From NCBI RefSeq assembly GCF_000527175.1, contig NZ_AZUR01000001.1, positions 3,931,001 to 3,995,000 on the forward strand: a stretch of DNA of 64,000 nucleotides. The letters are read 5' to 3'. Position numbers and translations under genes: made by a program. Shown in pieces: positions 16,788 through 23,431 of the stretch. Positions within the stretch are counted from its first letter, which is position 1, and every line of letters starts with the position of its first letter. The notes under the pieces are model-generated. The model saw only the letters and a list, made by a program, of their open reading frames with translations. It ran no database searches and had not been told where the DNA came from. This DNA is from Pseudogulbenkiania sp. MAI-1. GTDB lineage: Bacteria; Pseudomonadota; Gammaproteobacteria; Burkholderiales; Chromobacteriaceae.

Positions 16788-17245
16788 GGGCTCTTCTCAA
16801 TTTCATTAGAAACATACCTTGCGCCACTGCGGGAAGCAATATATTGGCGACGAGTCTCAAAAACAGTCTCCTCATGAACATGCATATGGCTATGGTTATG
16901 CACTTCTTTTGCAGGAGACAATTTTTCTTTTAATGCGAGGCCCACAAATTGATTCAAAGAAATGCATTCACGCTTAGCCGCAATCGCAGCTTGCTTGTGC
17001 AATTCTGGATCAATTCTAACGTTAAATGTTCCTTTAAATGGTTTTTGAGGCTCAATATTACGTGCAGCACACATTTCAAGATAACCATCAACGGCTTCTT
17101 CAAACATGGCCTTTATTTCATCGACACTTTCACCGCCATACACAATAGTGCCATCGATGAACAAAACTTCTCCGGTTAAGCACGCATCTTCAGCACTGTA
17201 GCCAACCGAGCCAAAGAAACCTTTGTACTCAAGAAGGTCACTCAT
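16763..17245 (-). CDS. hicB: HicB-family antitoxin with C-terminal chaperone-addiction-like extension
   Basis: 160 residues. The N-terminal HicB fold (about 1-70) contains YKGFFGSVGYSAEDACLTGE. A ribbon-helix-helix DNA-binding domain follows (about 72-109: FNVRIDPELHKQAAIAAKRE, then CISLNQFVGLALKEKL). An unusual tail (110-160) begins with a histidine-rich stretch (HNHSHMHVHEE) and ends in an aromatic, hydrophobic segment (SPWIIPSHH). Ordinary HicB proteins stop after the RHH domain, so the tail is a good candidate for a chaperone-addiction sequence recognised by the SecB-like product of the next gene. It overlaps hicA by 8 bp. Confidence 0.85.
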   Translation of the reverse strand: MSDLLEYKGFFGSVGYSAEDACLTGEVLFIDGTIVYGGESVDEIKAMFEEAVDGYLEMCAARNIEPQKPFKGTFNVRIDPELHKQAAIAAKRECISLNQFVGLALKEKLSPAKEVHNHSHMHVHEETVFETRRQYIASRSGARYVSNEIEKSPWIIPSHH

Positions 17246-17504
17246 TTGGTATTTCTCCCGTTTCTTTTAAAGCCTTTACTGCTGCGTCAATTTCATATGC
17301 AAGCAAGTACGGCTTTGGGTGGCGCTTGTGCAAACTCAAGGGATACCCACTCTTTACATGGATAAACTTGCGACCAGATCCACCTCCGCTTGGCTGCTCT
17401 TCGAACCCATGGTTCGTCACAACAAGCACAAGCTCGTCCCACATGAAATCCTTCGGCCTAGGGTTGCCGCACAAACGCTTAAGGGCCTTGTCTACCTTGG
17501 ACAT
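17238..17504 (-). CDS. hicA: HicA-family mRNA interferase toxin
   Basis: 88 residues from ATG 17504, preceded by AGGGG at good spacing; a TTG start 15 codons upstream is less likely. It has the small dsRNA-binding-like HicA fold with FMWDELVLVVTNHGF, GGGSGRKFIHVKSG and SLHKRHPKPYLLAYEIDAAV. The position usually filled by the catalytic His of GSHH-type HicA is Gly here, while nearby His residues (FIH, LHKRHP) are kept; other HicA proteins share this GSG variant as far as I recall. It is the first gene of hicA-hicB-secB-like, the usual toxin-first order of HicAB. Confidence 0.85.
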   Translation of the reverse strand: MSKVDKALKRLCGNPRPKDFMWDELVLVVTNHGFEEQPSGGGSGRKFIHVKSGYPLSLHKRHPKPYLLAYEIDAAVKALKETGEIPNE

Positions 17505-17544
17505 ACAGAGTCCCCTGATAGCTTCAGCCCCATGCTCCACCCCT

Positions 17545-17570
17545 TGCAACTAGATTTCAGTTGCATTGTA
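17545..17570 (-). promoter_or_regulatory. hicA promoter with inverted-repeat operator
   Basis: The inverted repeat TGCAACT / AGTTGCA with a 7-bp spacer (17545-17565) lies directly downstream of a -10-like TACAAT (minus strand, 17565-17570), 41 bp before the hicA ATG. It is well placed for autorepression by the ribbon-helix-helix domain of HicB. No convincing -35 box was found. Confidence 0.55.
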
Positions 17571-17756
17571 CACATTTGGCCCGCGTTAATAAATTTCAAT
17601 CTGTCCTTGCCTCCTCTTGCATGCCCACGGTGTCTCCATGACTTGCGGGCGCTGCCGCTGCAACTTGTAGTGGAAGACAGCCAGAGCACAGCATGTGGTG
17701 CCCCGCGAAAAATAATGACACAAGGCATCACATTGGCATAGTGTGTAACACATGCA
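17571..17756. other. Intergenic stretch with no recognised gene
   Basis: Lies between the hicA promoter and the terminator of the decayed XRE gene. Short open frames on both strands have no ribosome sites and no family character. Confidence 0.5.
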
Positions 17757-17779
17757 AAAAGCGCCACGTAGCCGCTTTT
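17757..17779 (-). terminator. Terminator downstream of the decayed XRE gene
   Basis: AAAAGCG / CGCTTTT stem with a 9-nt loop. On the minus strand it is followed by a T-run. It is still in place immediately after the pseudogene stop codon. Confidence 0.65.
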
Positions 17780-17782
17780 GAG

Positions 17783-17986
17783 TCATGTTAAGGGTCGGAT
17801 CAGATGCTGTTGTAAGTTTGCAGCATGGACAGGACGCTTTGCTGCATCTTCGGCTCGACCCGGTGAATGCTCCAGCAACACCGTCTCATCATTGGACTGC
17901 GAGGCGCTCTTGCGCACGCCGGTCACGATGTAAAGCACATCGACGCGACGGCATAAAGCATTGCCAGGCATCAGGTATTCGCGCAT
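17783..17986 (-). pseudogene. C-terminal remnant of an XRE-family regulator
   Basis: 67-codon frame containing VDVLYIVTGVRKSASQSNDE, which aligns with FDVLYVVAGVRNVGQLSEEQ of the intact XRE protein at 19194-19532. The region after it also keeps a little similarity (VLLEHSPGRAEDA). The HTH half that should precede it is missing: upstream, up to about 18145, the corresponding reading frame is broken by stops. It is therefore a dead paralogue rather than a small gene. Confidence 0.6.
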
Positions 17987-18145
17987 GGTTGCGCCACCAA
18001 GCCTCTGAATTACTCCACGTTCTCTAGATACTTAGCTGCTTAGGGATGAGTCGGCCGCCATTCTTCTGGGACTCAACCGAGAGCCTTGGCGAGAGCGGGC
18101 CAGTTGCATCACCCGGCCTGAACGCCTCCCTTGCCGACATCAGGC

Positions 18146-18991
18146 CTACCCCACCTTCCTAATCCCCCGACACGCCGGAAATCGCGAGCAGCCCCAGAAC
18201 TTCGATCCCACCAGTTCGCCCTTCTGCGCCGTGCGCAGCACCATGGGGCTGGCGCAGCTAGGGCACGCCGGCACAGAGGAGACGGTCGGTGGCGGCGTGA
18301 TCTGCTGGCCCGACTGCTGCTGGACCATGGCCAGCACCTTTTGCGCGGGCATGAGGCGTATGGAGCGCCCTTCGGCGAAGTTCTTGGCGTCCTCGGTGAA
18401 TTCGCCCGACGCCACGACGTAGCCGCCCACCGCTTGGCGAGCGGTCATGACGCCGTACAGCTCGCGCACGATGGCCACGCCGACCTTGCTGGTTTTCCAC
18501 TGCTTGCACTGCACCAGGTATTTGTCCTTGCCCATGTACAGTTCGAGGTCCACGCCGCCGTCGGGGCCATCCCCGCCCTGCTGCACGACGCGAAAGCCCT
18601 CGCGCCGGAAGAGTTCGGCGGTGAGGTGCTCGAACTCTCTCCACGACAGCTTCTCCAGCGCCTCCCGGCTCGGGTTGCCCGACACGTTGCGATGCAGTTC
18701 GGCTTGCCGGCGGCGGGTGCGGTAGGAGACGAAAGCGCCCAGGACGAAGCAGAACGGGACGATGTACTGCAAGAACATGGAAAAGGACACCAGCAGTTGG
18801 CGGACCATGCTGTCGCCCACTGTGGGGCCAGGGCCGTTGCTGCCTAGAGGAGCGGGAACGATGGGAGGCAGCGAGGCGAAGTGATGGAAGACGAGGTAAG
18901 TGAGGAGGGCCAAGGCGAGGCCAGCCTGCCACGGCAGTTTGGCCGCGATCTCCATCAGGATTTCGAACAGGGATTCCTTGCGCCGGGCCAT
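18146..18991 (-). CDS. Membrane-anchored Mrr-like restriction endonuclease with C4 zinc finger
   Basis: 281 residues. Two hydrophobic segments (about 22-38 and 66-90) should anchor it in the inner membrane with the nuclease in the cytoplasm. The Mrr-type PD-(D/E)xK domain (about 113-225) shows FEHLTAELFRREGFRVVQQG, GPDGGVDLELY (catalytic Asp 148) and YLVQCKQWK (QxK, 161-163). The C-terminus is a topoisomerase-type C4 zinc finger with Cys at 243, 246, 268 and 274. Mrr proteins cut modified or foreign DNA. A defence or DNA-uptake surveillance role fits the island but is inferred. Confidence 0.85.
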   Translation of the reverse strand: MARRKESLFEILMEIAAKLPWQAGLALALLTYLVFHHFASLPPIVPAPLGSNGPGPTVGDSMVRQLLVSFSMFLQYIVPFCFVLGAFVSYRTRRRQAELHRNVSGNPSREALEKLSWREFEHLTAELFRREGFRVVQQGGDGPDGGVDLELYMGKDKYLVQCKQWKTSKVGVAIVRELYGVMTARQAVGGYVVASGEFTEDAKNFAEGRSIRLMPAQKVLAMVQQQSGQQITPPPTVSSVPACPSCASPMVLRTAQKGELVGSKFWGCSRFPACRGIRKVG

Positions 18992-19005
18992 AGGCTTACC
19001 CTATA

Positions 19006-19033
19006 TGCATTAATACGTAAGCATATTAATGCA
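19006..19033. promoter_or_regulatory. Palindromic site upstream of the Mrr-like nuclease gene
   Basis: Perfect 10-bp arms TGCATTAATA / TATTAATGCA separated by 8 bp, in an AT-rich patch 15-42 bp before the nuclease ATG. It is probably an operator, perhaps for the XRE regulator encoded just upstream on the same strand. Confidence 0.55.
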
Positions 19034-19193
19034 CCTTAAAGGGGATTCCTACTAGGGGAATGGCTTGGCTTGAGCCAGAGCAAAATCTGCGCTGACCGGA
19101 TGCTTGGAGTGGAATCAGTGAGGGGGACGTCGTCTGTCGCGGGAGGGCACGCTGCATGATGCGGCAGGCGACGAGTGTGCCCACCTTGTGGAC

Positions 19194-19532
19194 TCAGTTT
19201 CCGCCGCCGGCATCCTGCTCATTGTAGGTTTGCATCACTGCCGTGACCACCGCCCTGCCCCGTGCGTCCAACAGACCCCACTCCGTCAGCAGGGCCTGTT
19301 GCTCCTCCGACAACTGACCCACGTTGCGCACGCCAGCCACGACATAAAGGACGTCAAATCCTGCATCAGAAAGCTTTGAGAGCGATTCTGCATTCGGTGT
19401 GGCCGTACCGGCCTCATAGGTGTGATAGGTACGCAAGGCGACATCACACACCTCGGCACAGTCGGCTTGGGAAAGCCCTAACCTGCGTCTTTCCTCATAA
19501 AGACGCTGACCAATTTGAGGTTTTCTGCTCAT
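19194..19532 (-). CDS. XRE-family helix-turn-helix regulator
   Basis: 112 residues from ATG 19532. The HTH domain (about 8-62) reads IGQRLYEERRRLGLSQADCA, then EVCDVALRTYHTYEAGTATP. The C-terminal helical region contains FDVLYVVAGVRNVGQLSEEQ. This kind of protein is common as a control gene in mobile elements and restriction loci. It lies upstream of the Mrr-like gene on the same strand (202 bp gap) and may regulate it. An inverted repeat in its own promoter suggests autoregulation. A decayed paralogue lies at 17783-17986. Confidence 0.85.
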   Translation of the reverse strand: MSRKPQIGQRLYEERRRLGLSQADCAEVCDVALRTYHTYEAGTATPNAESLSKLSDAGFDVLYVVAGVRNVGQLSEEQQALLTEWGLLDARGRAVVTAVMQTYNEQDAGGGN

Positions 19533-19542
19533 TTATGTTGAC

Positions 19543-19564
19543 GTTATGAGTTATTCCTCATAAC
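19543..19564. promoter_or_regulatory. Inverted repeat in the XRE promoter
   Basis: GTTATGAG / CTCATAAC with a 6-bp spacer, 11 bp before the XRE start codon. It is the likely binding site of the XRE protein itself. Confidence 0.55.
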
Positions 19565-19706
19565 ATCCGTATTGAGTTGCACATTTCCTCACATGCTAAC
19601 ATCGCACGCCTTGCGGATACACCACCGCAGGTGACGCTGCGCGCCCATGACATGGCGAAACGTCAGGCCGCCCCACGTTCCGCGCACAGCACAAAGGAGC
19701 CAAGCC

Positions 19707-20216
19707 TTGGAATTGAGCCCCAGTCCTCTGCCCTCCCTGTCGGGTTTGGCAGCCTCTTTTACCGAGTTGGTCACCCACTGCCGCCACATCGTGTGCTGCA
19801 TCGACGGCAATCAGAACGGGCTGCCGTTCTCCATCGTGATCGGGCAAGTCACCTTCAGCCAGCAGCCCGAGCTGCTGGCCCTTCCGTTCGAAAAATTCCT
19901 CCATGACCAAGCTATTGCCAGGCCGATGGCCGGCCTGATCAACCGGACGGCCCCGCTGGATCTTTTCGGATTCACCCCGCCAAAAGACGGTTCAGGCATC
20001 CCCGGCATCGTCTGGCCGTGGACGGACCACTACCTGACCGTGCTGCGCCACTCGCTCCACATCAGGCAAATGCAGTTTGATCAGTATGGCCGGCCGCTGC
20101 CGAATCTCTGCGCCAAGCAGCTCTACATCGCCCAGCGCCACACCCTGCTCTGGCACGATACCAAGAGCTTCGCCGGCTGGTTTTTCGGGAATTGGCGCCG
20201 GTGGAGCCTGTCATGA
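19707..20216 (+). CDS. Unrecognised 169-residue protein
   Basis: I chose the TTG at 19707 because AAGGAG lies 7 bp upstream; the open frame extends 20 codons further without a ribosome site. The protein begins MELSPSPLPSLSGLAASFTE. It has no signal peptide, no membrane span and no motif I can name. It is fairly rich in aromatic residues and His (PWTDHYLTVLRHSLHIRQMQ, WHDTKSFAGWFFGNWRRW). The composition is intermediate between core and island. It ends 42 bp before the left 35-bp repeat. The sequence looks coding, but the function is unknown. Confidence 0.5.
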   Translation: MELSPSPLPSLSGLAASFTELVTHCRHIVCCIDGNQNGLPFSIVIGQVTFSQQPELLALPFEKFLHDQAIARPMAGLINRTAPLDLFGFTPPKDGSGIPGIVWPWTDHYLTVLRHSLHIRQMQFDQYGRPLPNLCAKQLYIAQRHTLLWHDTKSFAGWFFGNWRRWSLS

Positions 20217-20437
20217 AGCCCGGCGCAGGCCGGCAGCCGGACGAGCGGGAGGCGTGCTCAGCGGAAGCGGGTCAGGTCGTGACGACGCTCGGCCTCGGCA
20301 ACGGCAACTGGCCGGACATGACCGGCCGGCTTATCCATGAGCAGTCCGAGCGCAATGGCGCTCACATCATTCCGAGACCGGTGTGCGAGCCACCGCCCAA
20401 TGGCGGCGCGGCCTTCCAGATCAATAAGCGGCCTTGA
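20213..20437 (+). CDS. Doubtful small ORF spanning the left 35-bp repeat
   Basis: Its ATG overlaps the stop of the preceding gene (ATGA), so a 74-codon product (MKPGAGRQPDERE...) is formally possible. However, the frame runs straight through the 35-bp repeat, and a minus-strand frame over the same bases (20258-20473) looks at least as protein-like and ends exactly as the FMN reductase does (RRHDLTRFR). At most one is real, and perhaps neither. Confidence 0.2.
   Translation: MKPGAGRQPDEREACSAEAGQVVTTLGLGNGNWPDMTGRLIHEQSERNGAHIIPRPVCEPPPNGGAAFQINKRP
20258..20292. repeat. Left copy of a perfect 35-bp direct repeat (attL-like)
   Basis: Identical at all 35 positions to 23397-23431, which is the 3' end and stop codon of an FMN reductase gene. 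It starts TCAGCGGAAGCGGGTCAGGT and the identity stops abruptly at both ends. The copies bracket 3.1 kb that carry the two-component pair. Confidence 0.85.
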
Positions 20438-20968
20438 CGACATTTCATGGATGAATTTGTCCGGCTCCCACATAGCGGCACACCCAAGCTCACTATCGCA
20501 TGACGTTGAATTTCAGGCTCACACGATGCGGCACCCAGTGAATGACAAATAACTATATCAATCCCATACGCATTATTTATTAGCGAATAAGATACCTATG
20601 TAGTATCATGTCATCATGAAAGCTGGTGTCTTGATTCATCATCTCAAGCACCGATAGCCGCGATGTCGACGAGGCAGCCCCACGGTCAAGAGCATCGGCC
20701 GATTTCAAAGTCATGCTGCTCTTGTAGATTGTTAGAGGAAAGATCCCCCTGTCTCGGCGCCACGCCAGGTGGTGGCCTACGCTGACCGACGACGCGCTTT
20801 CCGCCAGAAGCCCGGGAAGGCCGCTCGGGTATAGCCCGCCAAATTGGCGCTCACCACGGCATCGCACCCGAGTCTGATCGACTTTGATGATGGCCAGATA
20901 CCAGCCTGAGCGACAAGAATTCTGACTTGGGCCGACAGGGCCTCGGGATACGCAGCAAAGGGGAAACC
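20438..20968. other. 531-bp intergenic region, no gene recognised
   Basis: Contains an AT-rich patch around 20540-20630 with the small inverted repeat GATAC / GTATC. It is probably the promoter region of the kinase gene. The open frames here (for example 20580-20867 minus) lack ribosome sites and family features. Confidence 0.5.
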
Positions 20969-21664
20969 ATGTTGGAGAGCGATAACTCCCCCTTGGATAT
21001 CAGCACCTTCCTCGTCGCATCGATTCACGACATGAAAAATTCGCTTTGCGTGATCAATGCCATGCTGGAGGATGTGATCGATCAAACCAGCGATCACTGC
21101 TGCCCTGCTCACGAGTCGGTGGGCCAAGTTCTCTATGAATCACAGCGTGTCGCCGCCAACCTGCTTCAACTTCTGGTCATCTACAAGTTGGGGAAGGGAC
21201 TCTACCCCTTCGACCCTCAAGAACACGACCTCACCGATTTCACGCTCGAAGCCATCTCCCGCGTCACCCATCTCGCTCAATGCCGGGCGGTGAATATCCA
21301 TGTCGAATGCGCACCGGATCTCTACTGGTACTTTGATCGAGAATTGGTCCTCGGCGCGATTGTGCAAGCTCTTAACAATGGCGTGCGCTACACCAGCAGC
21401 AAAGTCTGCCTCCAGATAGGCATCAAGGATGGCATGCTGGAATTCAGGGTGGAAGACAACGGTCCTGGCTACCCTGCGAGCATGCTTGAAGAGCAGTTGC
21501 CTGCGACCCGAGGCATAAGCTTTACCACCGGAAACACCGGCCTGGGCCTCTATTTCTCATCAATAGTTGCCGAGCAGCACCAACATCGCGGCCGGCACGG
21601 AACAACTCGACTCGAAAACGGGGGCACACTGGGCGGTGGAGCCTTTGTGATGACCTTGCCTTAA
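20969..21664 (+). CDS. Sensor-less histidine kinase
   Basis: 231 residues from ATG 20969, with AAAGGGGAAA upstream. It has only a DHp/H-box segment (FLVASIHDMKNSLCVINAML, His 20) and a HATPase_c domain with an N-box-like region (AIVQALNNGVRYTSSK), G1 (VEDNGPGYP) and G2 (GNTGLGLYFS). It has no transmembrane segment and no PAS or GAF input domain, so it must be cytoplasmic and receive its signal from a partner. It is 15 bp upstream of a TPR response regulator and surely its partner. The pair lies between the two 35-bp repeats. Confidence 0.85.
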   Translation: MLESDNSPLDISTFLVASIHDMKNSLCVINAMLEDVIDQTSDHCCPAHESVGQVLYESQRVAANLLQLLVIYKLGKGLYPFDPQEHDLTDFTLEAISRVTHLAQCRAVNIHVECAPDLYWYFDRELVLGAIVQALNNGVRYTSSKVCLQIGIKDGMLEFRVEDNGPGYPASMLEEQLPATRGISFTTGNTGLGLYFSSIVAEQHQHRGRHGTTRLENGGTLGGGAFVMTLP

Positions 21665-21679
21665 GCCGGGGAGCCAACC

Positions 21680-23299
21680 ATGTCGGTAGATCAGTCGGAC
21701 AAAATCGATTTCGCCAAAAAGCGTTTTCTCATCGTCGATGACTTCGAAGGAATGTGCAACATCCTCCGCGATTTATTGCGCAAGTGTGGCGCCCGCCAGA
21801 TCGATACCGTCACCAAGGGTCGCGAGGCAATCACAGCCCTCACCCGCAACAGTTACGACGTGGTGCTCTGCGACTACTATTTGGGCAGCGGCAAGAACGG
21901 TCAGCAGGTGCTGGAAGAGGCCCGCCACCAGAAGCTTATCGGCCCAGCCACGATATGGATCATGATTACGGCCGAAAAGAATTCGGACATGGTGATGGGG
22001 GCGATCGAGCACCACCCTGACGACTATCTGATCAAGCCCTTGACCGAGGCCATTCTCCAGACCCGACTGGCGAAACTGGCGCAGAAAAAGACACAGCTAG
22101 CGGCCATTGAGGCGGCCATTCGCTCCAAGGAATACCTCAAGGCGATTGCCTTGTGTGATCAGCGTTTGGCTGAAGACAAGGGAAGCGACGCCCATCTGGC
22201 ACGGCTTCGCTGTGACCTGCTGATGCTGACCGGTAATTTTGAAGAGGCACGCGCCTCTTACGACAGGCAGCTTGCGGTCAGAGACGCCCCCTGGGCCAAA
22301 GTGGGGTTGGCAAAATTGTATTTCCAGAAAGCCCGATACCAACAAGCCCGGGAACTTCTCGAGCAGGTCATCGAAACCAACCGCGCCCTGCTGGAAGCTT
22401 ACGACTGGCTGGCCCGCACGCTGGTTTGCATGGAGGAGTGGAGTTCGGCGGAGGCCCTGCTCCAGCGCGCCACGGCACTCTCGCCCAATTCGATCGGCCG
22501 ACAGCAGTCACTGGGAGATGTGGCGCTCCGCTGCAACAGCCTCGATGTTGCGGAGCAGGCTTACAGTAAGGCACTTACTCTAGGAGCCAATTCCAATATG
22601 AAAAAAGCCGGGCCCTACCTGGGCCTGGCCAGAGTCTACACGGAAAAAGGCGCCCCAAAGGAGGCCCTGGCCGTGCTGGGGAGGCTTGCCCATGAAGTCG
22701 AAGGCAATTCGATCAAGCTCCAGGCCAAGGCAGCCGAGGTCCGGGTCTTCCATAAAACCGGCGATACCGAGCAGGCAAGGCTCTGTGCGGAAGCCCTATC
22801 AACCCAGATCCAAAGCGGTGTGCACGGGATGCCCCCGTCCGTCACACTGGAACTGGCTGAATCGCTCATGGAAATCGGTAACAAGGAGGTAGGCAGTCAA
22901 CTGATTCAGTTCGTGGTCCGCAACCACCATGAGGACGAAACGCTGATTAGCCGCGCCCAAGACATCTACACCAAGGCGGATATGGGCGAGGAAGGCGCCG
23001 ACCTTGTCGCATCGGCGCGCCGTACCGCAGTCGAGACCATGGACAAAGGCGTGCGTCTCGGCGCCCAGGGCAAGCTCGACGAAGCCATCGAGGCCATGCG
23101 TGCCGCTTATACCCTGATGCCGCACAACTCCCGCCTGCTACTCAACCTTGCCTATCTGCTGATCCAATACCAAGAGAAGAATGGCTGGCATCACGGCATG
23201 TCCAGCGAGGCGCGCAAAGCCATCGAGACCGCACGCCGCTACACCCCCGACAACCAACGCTGCGGCGAGCTGCTGGCCAAGTTGGAGAAACTCGGCTAG
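21680..23299 (+). CDS. Response regulator with C-terminal TPR repeats
   Basis: 539 residues. The receiver domain (about 14-130) has the acidic pair DD (20-21), phospho-acceptor Asp 65 (VVLCDYYLGSGKNG), Thr in MITAE and Lys 119 (YLIKPL). The rest is a long array of helical TPR-type repeats (for example YQQARELLEQVIETNRALLE, EEWSSAEALLQRATALSPNS) ending in AIETARRYTPDNQRCGELLA. There is no DNA-binding or enzymatic output, so phosphorylation probably controls protein-protein contacts. GGGGAG precedes the ATG. Similar TPR response regulators are known in gamma- and beta-proteobacteria; their targets are mostly unknown. Confidence 0.88.
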   Translation: MSVDQSDKIDFAKKRFLIVDDFEGMCNILRDLLRKCGARQIDTVTKGREAITALTRNSYDVVLCDYYLGSGKNGQQVLEEARHQKLIGPATIWIMITAEKNSDMVMGAIEHHPDDYLIKPLTEAILQTRLAKLAQKKTQLAAIEAAIRSKEYLKAIALCDQRLAEDKGSDAHLARLRCDLLMLTGNFEEARASYDRQLAVRDAPWAKVGLAKLYFQKARYQQARELLEQVIETNRALLEAYDWLARTLVCMEEWSSAEALLQRATALSPNSIGRQQSLGDVALRCNSLDVAEQAYSKALTLGANSNMKKAGPYLGLARVYTEKGAPKEALAVLGRLAHEVEGNSIKLQAKAAEVRVFHKTGDTEQARLCAEALSTQIQSGVHGMPPSVTLELAESLMEIGNKEVGSQLIQFVVRNHHEDETLISRAQDIYTKADMGEEGADLVASARRTAVETMDKGVRLGAQGKLDEAIEAMRAAYTLMPHNSRLLLNLAYLLIQYQEKNGWHHGMSSEARKAIETARRYTPDNQRCGELLAKLEKLG

Positions 23300-23396
23300 T
23301 TGTCCAGCCCCGGACGATTGCCAACGCGCTTTCTGAATCAATTGGCACGCTGCTTCCGCCGATCATTCATGGCCGGGAGGGCGGCCGAACCGTGAT

Positions 23397-23431
23397 TCAG
23401 CGGAAGCGGGTCAGGTCGTGACGACGCTCGG
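23397..23431. repeat. Right copy of the 35-bp direct repeat (attR-like)
   Basis: Coincides with the last 11 codons plus stop of the FMN reductase (ERRHDLTRFR, stop). The intact gene on this side and the orphan fragment at 20258 suggest that 20293-23396 was inserted at the gene's 3' end. Confidence 0.85.

Noticed and set aside
20580..20867. 95-codon minus-strand frame upstream of the kinase gene
   Set aside because: No ribosome site, no family features, and it covers the likely kinase promoter region.
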